64,000 bases of DNA. Origin: Pseudomonas putida (GTDB taxonomy: Bacteria; Pseudomonadota; Gammaproteobacteria; Pseudomonadales; Pseudomonadaceae). The notes beneath the pieces are model-generated. The model did not search any database. It was not told where the DNA came from and saw only the letters and a list, made by a program, of their open reading frames with translations. A program made the position numbers and the translations under genes. Shown here piece by piece: positions 29,417 through 37,764 of the stretch. Every line of letters starts with the position of its first letter. The stretch's first letter is position 1. The stretch is from contig NZ_CP018846.1 in assembly GCF_002025705.1 (NCBI RefSeq), positions 3,897,501-3,961,500 on the forward strand, written 5' to 3'.

Positions 29417-29430
29417 TTGATACAAATCAA
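29417..29430 (+). promoter_or_regulatory. Perfect ANR/FNR box upstream of hemN
   Basis: TTGAT-ACAA-ATCAA is a full match to the ANR consensus. It ends 62 bp before the hemN ATG, which allows activation at about -41.5 of a transcript with a short leader. It ties oxygen-independent haem synthesis to ANR, encoded by the next gene. Confidence 0.9.
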
Positions 29431-29492
29431 CACAGATTCCTACAGACAGCCATAGACTCCGGACACTGCTGCATTATCCGGGGACCGCCCAC

Positions 29493-30875
29493 ATGCTCGA
29501 CGACCTACGTTGGGATGCCGACCTGATCCGCCGCTACGATCTCGCCGGCCCACGCTACACCTCCTACCCGACCGCCGTGCAACTGCACAGCGAGGTAGGC
29601 TCGTTCGACCTGCTCCACGCCCTGCGCGAGAGCCGCCGGGCCGTGCGCCCACTGTCGCTGTACGTGCACGTGCCGTTCTGCGCCAACATCTGCTACTACT
29701 GTGCCTGCAACAAGGTCATCACCAAGGACCGCGGCCGCGCGGCACCTTACCTGCAGCGCCTGGAGCAGGAGATCCAGCTGATCGCCTGCCACCTGGACCC
29801 TAAACAGCGCGTTGAACAGCTGCATTTCGGTGGCGGCACGCCGACCTTCCTCAGCCACGTGGAACTGCGCCAGCTGATGGCCACCCTGCGCCAGCATTTC
29901 AACCTGCTGGATGACGATTCCGGTGACTACGGCATCGAGATCGACCCCCGCGAAGCCGACTGGTCGACCATGGGCCTGCTCCGTGAACTGGGCTTCAACC
30001 GCGTCAGCCTCGGCGTGCAGGACCTTGACCCGGCCGTGCAACGCGCGGTCAACCGCCTGCAGAGCCTGGAGCAGACCCGCACCCTGATCGAGGCCGCACG
30101 CACCTTGCAGTTCCGCTCGGTCAACCTCGACCTGATTTACGGCCTGCCCAAACAGACCGTGGAAGGCTTCGCCCGCACCGTCGACGAGGTGATCCGCCTG
30201 CAACCGGACCGCCTCTCGGTGTTCAACTACGCCCACCTGCCCGAGCGCTTCATGCCGCAGCGGCGCATCGACAGCAACGACCTGCCGGCCCCAGCGGTGA
30301 AGCTCGAGATGCTGCACAACACTATCGAGCAGCTGACCGCCGCCGGCTACCGCTACATCGGCATGGACCACTTCGCCCTGCCCGACGACGAGCTGGCAAT
30401 CGCCCAGGAAGAAGGCACCCTGCAGCGCAACTTCCAGGGCTACACCACCCACGGCCACTGCGACCTCATTGGCCTGGGGGTTTCGGCGATCAGCCAGATC
30501 GGCGACCTGTATTGCCAGAACAGCAGCGACCTCAATACCTATCAGGACGCCCTGTCCAATGCCCAGCTGGCGACCCAGCGCGGGCTGCTCTGCAACCACG
30601 ACGACCGCTTGCGGCGGGCCGTGATCCAACAGCTGATCTGCCATTTCGAACTGGACTTCGAGCCGATCGAGGAGGCTTTCACCATCGATTTCCGCGGGTA
30701 TTTCAACGATCTCTGGCCAGAACTGCAGAGCATGCAACGTGACGGCCTGATCAGCCTCGACGACAAGGGCATACGCATCCTGCCAGCCGGGCGCCTGCTG
30801 GCGCGCTCGGTGTGCATGGTGTTCGACGCCTACCTGGCGATGCAAAACCGCCAGCGTTTCTCCCGGGTGATCTGA
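29493..30875 (+). CDS. hemN: Oxygen-independent coproporphyrinogen III dehydrogenase
   Basis: A 460-residue radical-SAM enzyme that decarboxylates coproporphyrinogen III without oxygen. The cluster motif CANICYYC gives C63, C67 and C70 (CxxxCxxC), followed by LHFGGGTPTFL and the C-terminal HemN domain (MDHFALPDDEL). It makes haem for the cbb3 oxidases when oxygen is low, and it is preceded by a perfect ANR box. Confidence 0.96.
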   Translation: MLDDLRWDADLIRRYDLAGPRYTSYPTAVQLHSEVGSFDLLHALRESRRAVRPLSLYVHVPFCANICYYCACNKVITKDRGRAAPYLQRLEQEIQLIACHLDPKQRVEQLHFGGGTPTFLSHVELRQLMATLRQHFNLLDDDSGDYGIEIDPREADWSTMGLLRELGFNRVSLGVQDLDPAVQRAVNRLQSLEQTRTLIEAARTLQFRSVNLDLIYGLPKQTVEGFARTVDEVIRLQPDRLSVFNYAHLPERFMPQRRIDSNDLPAPAVKLEMLHNTIEQLTAAGYRYIGMDHFALPDDELAIAQEEGTLQRNFQGYTTHGHCDLIGLGVSAISQIGDLYCQNSSDLNTYQDALSNAQLATQRGLLCNHDDRLRRAVIQQLICHFELDFEPIEEAFTIDFRGYFNDLWPELQSMQRDGLISLDDKGIRILPAGRLLARSVCMVFDAYLAMQNRQRFSRVI

Positions 30876-31060
30876 ACGGCGAGTCGATCAACCGCATGGA
30901 CAAGCCTCCTGGCCAGGCACACTATGGGCACACATGGACTCCCGGCAGGTAACTTGCCGGGGTTTCGCCAGAGCGCACCACCAACGCGCAACTGGCCTAC
31001 ACCCTGTGTCGTGGGTTACCCTTACGACTTATGTGTGCTTTCCCACAAGGATCGATTCAA

Positions 31061-31795
31061 ATGTCCGAGCCAGTCAAACTGCGCCCTCATAACCAGGCCC
31101 ACTGCAAGGACTGCAGCCTGGCCCCCCTGTGCCTGCCTCTTTCGCTCAACCTGGAAGACATGGATGCACTGGATGAAATCGTCAAGCGCGGGCGCCCGCT
31201 GAAGAAAGGCGAGTTCCTGTTCCGCCAGGGTGACAATTTCGGCTCGGTTTACGCCGTTCGTTCCGGCGCCCTCAAGACCTTCAGCCTGAGCGACAGCGGC
31301 GAAGAACAGATCACCGGCTTCCACCTGCCCAGCGAGCTGGTCGGCCTGTCCGGCATGGACACCGAGGCCTACCCGGTGTCGGCCCAGGCCCAGGAAACCA
31401 CCTCGGTCTGTGAAATCCCCTTCGAGCGCCTCGACGAGCTCTCCGTTCAGTTGCCACAGCTGCGCCGCCAGCTGATGCGAGTGATGAGCCGCGAAATTCG
31501 CGACGATCAGCAGATGATGCTGCTGTTGTCGAAGAAAACCGCCGACGAACGCATCGCCACCTTCCTGGTCAACCTGTCCGCACGCTTCCGCGCCCGCGGC
31601 TACTCGGCCAACCAGTTCCGCCTGAGCATGTCGCGCAACGAGATCGGCAACTACCTGGGGCTGGCGGTGGAAACCGTGTCGCGGGTCTTCACCCGCTTCC
31701 AGCAAAACGGCCTGATCCGCGCCGAAGGCAAGGAAGTGCATATCCTCGACCCGATCCAACTGTGCGCGCTGGCCGGCGGTGCAATCGAAGCCTGA
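31061..31795 (+). CDS. anr: ANR, oxygen-sensing CRP/FNR-family regulator
   Basis: A 244-residue regulator that holds a 4Fe-4S cluster under low oxygen and then binds TTGAT-N4-ATCAA. Cluster ligands are C15, C18, C24 (CKDCSLAPLC) and C117 (TSVCEIPF). The helix-turn-helix is near the C terminus (SRNEIGNYLGLAVETVSRVF). ATG 31061 has AAGGA upstream. The frame opens 30 bp earlier, but MSEPVKLRP is the family start. Targets in this window are ccoN-1 and hemN. Confidence 0.96.
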   Translation: MSEPVKLRPHNQAHCKDCSLAPLCLPLSLNLEDMDALDEIVKRGRPLKKGEFLFRQGDNFGSVYAVRSGALKTFSLSDSGEEQITGFHLPSELVGLSGMDTEAYPVSAQAQETTSVCEIPFERLDELSVQLPQLRRQLMRVMSREIRDDQQMMLLLSKKTADERIATFLVNLSARFRARGYSANQFRLSMSRNEIGNYLGLAVETVSRVFTRFQQNGLIRAEGKEVHILDPIQLCALAGGAIEA

Positions 31796-31850
31796 GATTG
31801 GCGTTTAGCGGGTATACTTGGGCATTCGTTTTCCCAGGATACCCGCAACA

Positions 31851-32399
31851 ATGCACAGCGACGCCTTCGACCTCAAAGCCCTGATCCGCCCGGTAGTGGA
31901 CTTCCCCAAGCCCGGCGTGATCTTCCGCGACATCACCCCGCTGTTCCAGTCGCCGCGCGGGCTGCGCTACGTGGCCGACCAGTTCATCGAGCGTTACGTC
32001 GAGGCTGAGTTCAGCCACATCGGCGCCATGGACGCACGGGGTTTCCTGATTGGCTCGATCATCGCCCACCAGCTGAATAAACCGCTGATCCTGTTCCGCA
32101 AGCAGGGCAAGCTGCCGGCTGACGTATTGAGCGAAGGCTACCAGACCGAATACGGCGAAGCCTTCCTGGAAGTGCATGCCGACAGCCTGTGCGAAGGTGA
32201 TTCGGTACTGATCTTCGATGACCTGATTGCCACCGGCGGCACCCTGCTGGCTGCAGCCAACCTGGTGCGCCGCACCGGGGCACAGGTGTTCGAAGCGGCA
32301 GCGATCATCGACCTGCCAGAGCTGGATGGCTCGCGCCGACTGCAGGCGGCCGGGGTACCGACCTTCTGCCTGACCGAGTTTTCCCTGAGCGAATACTGA
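31851..32399 (+). CDS. apt: Adenine phosphoribosyltransferase
   Basis: A 182-residue cytoplasmic enzyme that makes AMP from adenine and PRPP (purine salvage). The PRPP loop is [15 protein letters not shown], and the N-terminal [11 protein letters not shown] is typical. ATG 31851 (MHSDAF) is the family-length start. The frame is open 33 bp upstream. Confidence 0.94.
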
Positions 32400-32425
32400 G
32401 TTGCTGTTTGGGGCCGCTGTGCGGC

Positions 32426-32486
32426 CCATTCGCGGGCAAGCCCGCTCCCACAGTGTTCATGTGGGGGCGGGCTTGCCCGCGAATGG
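32426..32486. repeat. REP-type inverted repeat between apt and recR
   Basis: Arms at 32426-32451 and 32461-32486 are inverted over 26 bp with one mismatch, core CGCGGGCAAGCCCGCTCCCA. It lies between convergent genes. Confidence 0.82.
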
Positions 32487-32507
32487 CCTGCAAACAGCCC
32501 CAGCGAT

Positions 32508-33110
32508 TTACAGCGAGATCGGCTTGCGCCCGGCAAAGGCATGGGCCAGGGTGCCACCGTCGACCAGCTCCAGCTCCCCACCCAGCGGCACGCCATGGGC
32601 GATGCGCGACGCCACCAGCCCCTTCTCGTTCAGCAACTGGGCGATGTAATGCGCCGTGGCCTCACCTTCCACGGTCGGGTTGGTCGCAAGGATCACTTCA
32701 GTGAAGCTGCCTTGCTCTTCGATCCGCGCCATCAGCTGCGGCACACCAATCGCCTCAGGCCCCAGGCCATCGAGCGGCGACAAGTGCCCCTTGAGCACGA
32801 AGTAACGCCCGCGATAGCCGGTCTGCTCCACCGCATACACATCCATCGGCCCTTCCACCACGCACAGCTGCGTGTCATCACGACGCGGGTCGCTGCACTG
32901 CGGGCACAGCTCCTGCTCGGTCAGGGTCCGGCACTGGCGGCAATGCCCTACCCCCTCCATGGCCTGGCTCAGCGCCTGGGCCAGGCGCAGGCCGCCGCTA
33001 CGGTCACGTTCGAGCAGCTGCAAGGCCATGCGCTGGGCGGTTTTCTGGCCGACGCCCGGAAGGGTGCGCAGGGCGTCGATCAGTTGGCGGATCAGGGGGC
33101 TGAAGCTCAT
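32508..33110 (-). CDS. recR: Recombination protein RecR
   Basis: A 200-residue ring-forming clamp that loads RecA with RecF and RecO at DNA gaps. It shows the helix-hairpin-helix (LRTLPGVGQKTAQRMAL), the zinc site C57, C60, C69, C72 (CRQC and CPQC) and a TOPRIM domain (VVEGPMDVYAVE). ATG 33110 gives the family length. It follows ybaB and dnaX on the same strand. Confidence 0.95.
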   Translation of the reverse strand: MSFSPLIRQLIDALRTLPGVGQKTAQRMALQLLERDRSGGLRLAQALSQAMEGVGHCRQCRTLTEQELCPQCSDPRRDDTQLCVVEGPMDVYAVEQTGYRGRYFVLKGHLSPLDGLGPEAIGVPQLMARIEEQGSFTEVILATNPTVEGEATAHYIAQLLNEKGLVASRIAHGVPLGGELELVDGGTLAHAFAGRKPISL

Positions 33111-33199
33111 GTAGACAGGCCTGCAAGTCTTGGAAAACAGAATGAACAAGGGAGCAACGACCGCCAGGCCGTTACTCCCCCTGTGAAGCTGAAAGTGGA

Positions 33200-33535
33200 T
33201 CAGAACGGCATCTTGAAGCCCGGCGGCAGCTGCATGCCGGCAGTCATGTTGCCCATCTTGTCCTGGCTGTTCTGCTCGATCTTGCGCACGGCGTCGTTCA
33301 GCGCAGCGGCGATCAGGTCTTCCAGCACTTCCTTGTCGTCTTCATCGGTCGACATCAGGCTCTGGTCGATGCTGACACGCTTGACGTCATGACGACCGGT
33401 CATCACCACGCTCACCAGGCCGCCACCGGACTGGCCGGTGACTTCGGCGTTGGCAAGCTCTTCCTGCATCTTCTGCATCTTTTCCTGCATCTGCTGGGCC
33501 TGCTTCATCAGGCCGGCCATGCCACCTTTCATCAT
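33200..33535 (-). CDS. YbaB/EbfC family nucleoid-associated protein
   Basis: A 111-residue DNA-binding protein that forms tweezer-like dimers. The start MMKGGMAGLMKQAQQMQEKM and the end LPPGFKMPF are hallmarks. ATG 33535 with GAGG upstream is preferred over the longer frame from 33571. It lies in the conserved order dnaX, ybaB, recR. Confidence 0.93.
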   Translation of the reverse strand: MMKGGMAGLMKQAQQMQEKMQKMQEELANAEVTGQSGGGLVSVVMTGRHDVKRVSIDQSLMSTDEDDKEVLEDLIAAALNDAVRKIEQNSQDKMGNMTAGMQLPPGFKMPF

Positions 33536-33598
33536 GGGGGTATACCTCGATTGGGTCATATGATGCGGCACGACGAGGGGCCGGCCGCATGGTTGTGA

Positions 33599-35638
33599 TT
33601 ACTGGCCCTGGCTGACCAGGGCTTCTACAGGTTCAATAGTATCCTGTCGCACCGTGGCACCGAACTGCTTGATCATCTGCTGGATCAACGGATCCTGTTC
33701 GATCGAATGCACGGCGTCCTGCTGGCGCTCGGCGCGCTTGCGCGACGCTGCCTGGGCCGGGGTTTCCTGTTCGGGGCGAATCAGTTCGATCCGCAGGTTC
33801 AGGGTACGCCCCAGGTGCTGGTTGAGCGCCTCGTTCAGCCGGCGTTGCTGGGTGCTGTTGAACAGCGCGCCCTGGCCTGGGTCCAGGTGCAGCAACCAAT
33901 CGTCACCGTCGGCGGCCATCAGCGTACAGTTTGCAGCGATGTTGCCTGTCATGCCGGACACAGGCAACTGTGGGAATAATTCCAGCCATTGCAGGGCCAG
34001 GCCGGTCGCCGGTTGAGCAGCCGGCAGCGGTTCGGGCGTTGCGGCTTGGGGTTCTTCCTGAACGTGTTCTGCCAGCTCATCGAGGTAGCTGAAGCCTGCC
34101 GGGTCGCTTTCGCCACCGTAGTAGTCCTCGTCCATTGGCGGCTCGTCGTCGCGGTCCATGCCAGCCGAAGCGTAGGCGGACGGGTCGAAGGGCGGCTCGT
34201 CGTAAGCTGGCTGGGCGTTATGCGAGGCTGCAACCGGGGACTGGGCTGGAGCTGGCACAGGCTCGGGCGCAGGCGCGGCAGCAGGCTCCTCCCAAGGCAG
34301 GTCGATGACCTCTTCCACAACCGCCGGCTCAGGTGCGGCAACTTCGGGTTCAGGTTGTGGCTCAGGCGCGGGCGTCGGCGCCACAACCGGTGCGGCCTCA
34401 ACCTGTGGGGCAGGTGCCACTGGCGCAGGCTGCGACACCGCAACGGCAGGCGCCTCGACAGCAACGGCTGGCGCTGCCACCGGGGTTGCCGGATCAGCTG
34501 TGGCCTGGCTGATCCCCACTGGCTTTAGCACCGGTTTCGGCGCATCGTCGGTATCTGCCGGGCGGAACGCCAGCATGCGCAGCAAGACCATTTCGAAACC
34601 GCCCCGCGGGTCCGGCGCCAACGGCAGGTCGCGACGGCCGATCAGGCCCATCTGGTAGTAGAACTGCACGTCTTCGGCCGGCAACGCCGAGGCCAGTGCC
34701 AGCACCCGGTCGCGATCGCCCTGGCCATTGTCCACCGCCTCGGGCAGCGCCTGGGCGATGGCCACGCGGTGCAGCACATTGAGCATTTCGGCCAGCACGC
34801 CGCTCCAGTCCGGCCCCTGCTCGGCAAGGTTGCGCACGGCTTCGAGCAGCGCCCGCGCATCACCTTCGAGCAGCGCCTGCAGCACGCCATAGACCTGGCC
34901 ATGATCGAGGCTGCCGAGCATGGCGCGCACATCGGCTGCCAGTACCTTGCCCTCGCCGAAGGCGATGGCCTGGTCGGTGAGGCTCATGGCGTCACGCATC
35001 GAACCATCGGCAGCACGGCCGAGCAGCCACAGGGCATCTGCCTCGAACGGCACGTTCTCGGCCTGCAGTACGTGGCTCAGGTGTTCGACCACCCGCTCCG
35101 GGCTCATGTTCTTCAGCGAGAACTGCAGGCAGCGCGACAGGATGGTGGCCGGCAGCTTCTGCGGGTCGGTGGTGGCGAGGATGAACTTGACGTAGGGCGG
35201 CGGCTCTTCAAGCGTCTTGAGCAAGGCGTTGAATGAGTGGGTGGAGAGCATGTGCACTTCGTCGATCAGGTAGACCTTGAAGCGCCCACGGCTCGGCGCG
35301 TACTGCACGTTATCGAGCAGCTCGCGGGTATCTTCGACCTTGGTGCGGCTGGCGGCGTCGATCTCGATCAGGTCGACGAAGCGGCCTTCGTCGATCTCCC
35401 GGCACACCGAGCAGGTTCCACAGGGCGTGGAGGTAATGCCGGTTTCGCAGTTGAGGCATTTGGCGATGATTCGCGCAATGGTAGTCTTGCCCACTCCCCG
35501 CGTACCGGTAAACAGGTAGGCGTGGTGCAGGCGCTGGTTGTCCAAGGCATTGATCAAGGCCTTGAGCACATGGGTCTGGCCGACCATTTCGCGGAACGAG
35601 CGCGGACGCCATTTACGTGCAAGAACCTGATAACTCAT
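33599..35638 (-). CDS. dnaX: DNA polymerase III subunits gamma/tau
   Basis: A 679-residue clamp-loader ATPase. It has Walker A GTRGVGKT, a zinc module (CLNCETG, CGTCSVC), Walker B IDEVHML and the SRC motif LSRCLQFSL. A proline/alanine-rich linker (about 365-520) precedes the tau-type C terminus that contacts the polymerase. I saw no clear slippery site for a short gamma product. It heads the dnaX-ybaB-recR unit. Confidence 0.95.
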   Translation of the reverse strand: MSYQVLARKWRPRSFREMVGQTHVLKALINALDNQRLHHAYLFTGTRGVGKTTIARIIAKCLNCETGITSTPCGTCSVCREIDEGRFVDLIEIDAASRTKVEDTRELLDNVQYAPSRGRFKVYLIDEVHMLSTHSFNALLKTLEEPPPYVKFILATTDPQKLPATILSRCLQFSLKNMSPERVVEHLSHVLQAENVPFEADALWLLGRAADGSMRDAMSLTDQAIAFGEGKVLAADVRAMLGSLDHGQVYGVLQALLEGDARALLEAVRNLAEQGPDWSGVLAEMLNVLHRVAIAQALPEAVDNGQGDRDRVLALASALPAEDVQFYYQMGLIGRRDLPLAPDPRGGFEMVLLRMLAFRPADTDDAPKPVLKPVGISQATADPATPVAAPAVAVEAPAVAVSQPAPVAPAPQVEAAPVVAPTPAPEPQPEPEVAAPEPAVVEEVIDLPWEEPAAAPAPEPVPAPAQSPVAASHNAQPAYDEPPFDPSAYASAGMDRDDEPPMDEDYYGGESDPAGFSYLDELAEHVQEEPQAATPEPLPAAQPATGLALQWLELFPQLPVSGMTGNIAANCTLMAADGDDWLLHLDPGQGALFNSTQQRRLNEALNQHLGRTLNLRIELIRPEQETPAQAASRKRAERQQDAVHSIEQDPLIQQMIKQFGATVRQDTIEPVEALVSQGQ

Positions 35639-35761
35639 CGAAAAACCATCGCAGCCTGATCGAGCGGAAGATCGCTAATGCTAGCGGAGCGGGGGCAAAA
35701 TTGCACCCTGCACGGTTCGTCTAAGCTAAGCAACTGGCGCGCTGTTCAAGGAGGATGTGCA

Positions 35762-36529
35762 TTGCGACGACTGCTGGCCCTGCTATTGCTCTGGTGCACC
35801 CACAGCCTGGCGGATCAACCGGTGCTGCGCTTTTCCGTGGCCGAGAGCTGGAGCATGCCGCTGGTACGGGTCGAAGGCGGCCAGCCGGTAGAAGGCCTGG
35901 TGTTCGATCTTCTGCAGGCGCTGGCCCGGGAAGCCGGCGTGCGACCCGAATATCACGTGATGGCCCGCCTGCGCCTGCAGCAGGCGATGGATGCTGGCGA
36001 TATCGATGTGCGCTGCTATGTCAGCAGCCAGTGGTTCAATGATCGCCCAGGGAATTTCGTCTGGAGCATTCCGTTACTTCTGCAGCGTGATGTACTGGTC
36101 GGGCGACCTGATGACGATACCCCTGTCTACCCCGAACAACTGCCGCCCCAGGCAATCGGCACGGTGCTGGGGTATGCCTACGGCACGCTGGAGCCGTTGT
36201 TTGCCCAAGGGCGCCTGCAGCGGGAGGACAGCCGTAGCCAGCAATTGGCACTGCAGAAGCTGCAGATCGGGCGGTACCGGCATGCGGTGAGCAATGAGCT
36301 TTCGCTGCAGTGGTTCAACCAGGGACTACCTGCCGGGCAGCGGCTGCAGGTGCAGGCGGTGCTGGAGGAACAGGCGCTGGGGTGCATGGTGAGGAATGAC
36401 CCGGCGATACCAACCCAAGGCATCTTGCGGGCCCTGGTGCGCATGAGGCAGTCGGGGGAGATCGAACGGATTGTGCGGCGGTATGGGGCAACGGGGTATT
36501 CGGGGGAGGTTTCGGTGGTGCAGCCTTGA
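35762..36529 (+). CDS. Periplasmic solute-binding protein, SBP family 3 type
   Basis: A 255-residue exported protein with signal peptide RRLLALLLLWCTHSLADQP. Binding-protein stretches include RFSVAESWSMP, FDLLQALAREAG and GTVLGYAYGTLEP. The start is TTG 35762, set by AAGGAGG seven bases upstream; no ATG in frame has a ribosome site. No transporter partner is nearby. It is divergent from dnaX. Confidence 0.8.
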   Translation: MRRLLALLLLWCTHSLADQPVLRFSVAESWSMPLVRVEGGQPVEGLVFDLLQALAREAGVRPEYHVMARLRLQQAMDAGDIDVRCYVSSQWFNDRPGNFVWSIPLLLQRDVLVGRPDDDTPVYPEQLPPQAIGTVLGYAYGTLEPLFAQGRLQREDSRSQQLALQKLQIGRYRHAVSNELSLQWFNQGLPAGQRLQVQAVLEEQALGCMVRNDPAIPTQGILRALVRMRQSGEIERIVRRYGATGYSGEVSVVQP

Positions 36530-36673
36530 GCTGAGTTGGCAAAAGACCGCCCGACAGAGACTCCCGAACTGTTAGCGACGACTCAATGTCAATGTGCCAT
36601 CACTCAGTGTAGAGTTACGCGCCCCCGACGCACTGCGGCGGGCGAGAACCGTATCCACACTAAGGAAAGTTGC

Positions 36674-37099
36674 ATGTCCACCGCTCGAAATCTGACCGCT
36701 GCCGCATTGATAGCGCTGACCACTGGCTGTGCCACCGGCCTCAATTCGGTCCAGGAGTCGGAACTCGCTGGCTACCGCGCCAGAAACCTCTCGGTAGAAG
36801 AGAAAAAACCTGGGCTTGCCGCCGGCCTCGGCCTGCTTCCAGGTGGCGGATCGTTCTACGGCCGCGCCTACGGTTTTGGTGTGGTGAACCTGCTGTGCTG
36901 GCCACTCTCCATCCTCTGGGACCCCGTCAGCGGGCATGACGCTGCAGAAATGATCAACTACCAAGCCACCAAGGCTCATATCGCAGCGCTGAAAAAGCGC
37001 GATATGGACGAGCTGGATGCCCAGTTGGAGACCGAAGCGATCGATATCAAGCGCTATGCGCTCGACAAACGCCGAATTGATGAGAAATACAGCCTTTGA
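36674..37099 (+). CDS. Small outer-membrane-type lipoprotein
   Basis: A 141-residue protein with a lipoprotein signal (ALIALTTGC, lipid-bearing Cys 19). The mature part has a glycine-rich hydrophobic segment (GLAAGLGLLPGGGSFYG) and a charged helical tail (DELDAQLETEAIDIKR). ATG 36674 has AAGGA upstream. The function is unknown; the shape resembles small envelope lipoproteins of pseudomonads. Confidence 0.75.
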   Translation: MSTARNLTAAALIALTTGCATGLNSVQESELAGYRARNLSVEEKKPGLAAGLGLLPGGGSFYGRAYGFGVVNLLCWPLSILWDPVSGHDAAEMINYQATKAHIAALKKRDMDELDAQLETEAIDIKRYALDKRRIDEKYSL

Positions 37100-37268
37100 G
37101 GCCATCAGTCGGAGAGCGTCGCACAGGCGGCGCTCAATCTCACAGGCGCTGAAGCTGCTGTGGCACGTGCCTGCCAGCCCTACACGATCACTTCCGCTCC
37201 AGCGCCAGCCGAATGTCGCTACCGGGGATTCAAAGACACTGAGGCCACAACAACATCCAAAGCGAACG

Positions 37269-37475
37269 ATGCGCCGTTCCACCCAGGAAATTCGCGAGCA
37301 ATTTCATCTTGATCTTGAAGCACGGGAAGAGGACATGCGCAAAGCCAGGAATGAATCACTTTGGCAAGCGCTGCTGCCTTTCTGCCTGGGAGCGGTTTTT
37401 TTGTTGATCGTGATCGTTGTCGGCACCTGGATCATGCGACAGCTGCAACCAGTGATCAAAAGATGGGAGAGGTGA
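37269..37475 (+). CDS. Small single-span membrane protein
   Basis: A 68-residue protein with a charged N terminus (MRRSTQEIREQFHLDLEARE) and one membrane helix near the C terminus (FCLGAVFLLIVIVVGTWIM). The ribosome site at ATG 37269 is weak. It is the last host gene before the integrated element. The function is not recognised. Confidence 0.55.
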   Translation: MRRSTQEIREQFHLDLEAREEDMRKARNESLWQALLPFCLGAVFLLIVIVVGTWIMRQLQPVIKRWER

Positions 37476-37509
37476 AGCGCAGGGCCGAATGCAACTTTTC
37501 GAGCCCAGA

Positions 37510-37584
37510 AATGGAGGCGGCCCCACCAGCCACACCCCGGCACTCGATGTTCCCGCTATGGCTGCTCCCTTCCGGGCCTGACCA
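37510..37584. repeat. attL, left copy of the 75-bp ffs repeat
   Basis: Identical base for base to 46975-47049. It spans the SRP-binding domain and the 3' strand of 4.5S RNA. Host DNA lies to its left and element DNA to its right. Confidence 0.9.
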
Positions 37585-37630
37585 TGTGGCATGCAAGCAT
37601 GCTCGGTAATCAATGCGGGCCTTATGGGGC
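37516..37630 (-). pseudogene. Second, diverged 4.5S RNA copy at attL
   Basis: On the minus strand the 3' half equals the real 4.5S RNA, but the 5' half comes from the element. Beyond the 75-bp identity it holds 20 unrelated bases with the self-complementary run GCATGCTTGCATGC, then a 15-base block (37605-37619) identical to the real gene (47058-47072), and GCCCCAT in the expected place. The normal 5' end and promoter are missing, so it is probably not a working RNA. It shows that the element carried an ffs-like sequence longer than its crossover site. Confidence 0.65.
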
Positions 37631-37729
37631 AAGGGTTACCGGCTGATGAGGTGATTCGTCACTTACCCGTGCAGACACCCTGCACGGTCGCTCAAAGCTT
37701 GGGGTGCGACCAGAATTGTTCCACTCAAT

Positions 37730-37751
37730 TGGTCCACTTTACTGGTCCACT
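37730..37751 (+). promoter_or_regulatory. Candidate integrase arm sites, left end
   Basis: TGGTCCACTT (37730-37739) and TGGTCCACT (37743-37751) lie 13 bp apart just before the integrase start. The same TGGTCCACTT occurs near the right end at 46919-46928. Such short repeats at both ends are typical of arm-type integrase sites. They may also lie in the int promoter and allow autoregulation. Confidence 0.45.
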
Positions 37752-37764
37752 CTGGTGTTCACTC

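Noticed and set aside
33599..35638. Programmed frameshift in dnaX to make a short gamma subunit
   Set aside because: I found no A-rich slippery run like that of E. coli in the sense strand near the expected place.
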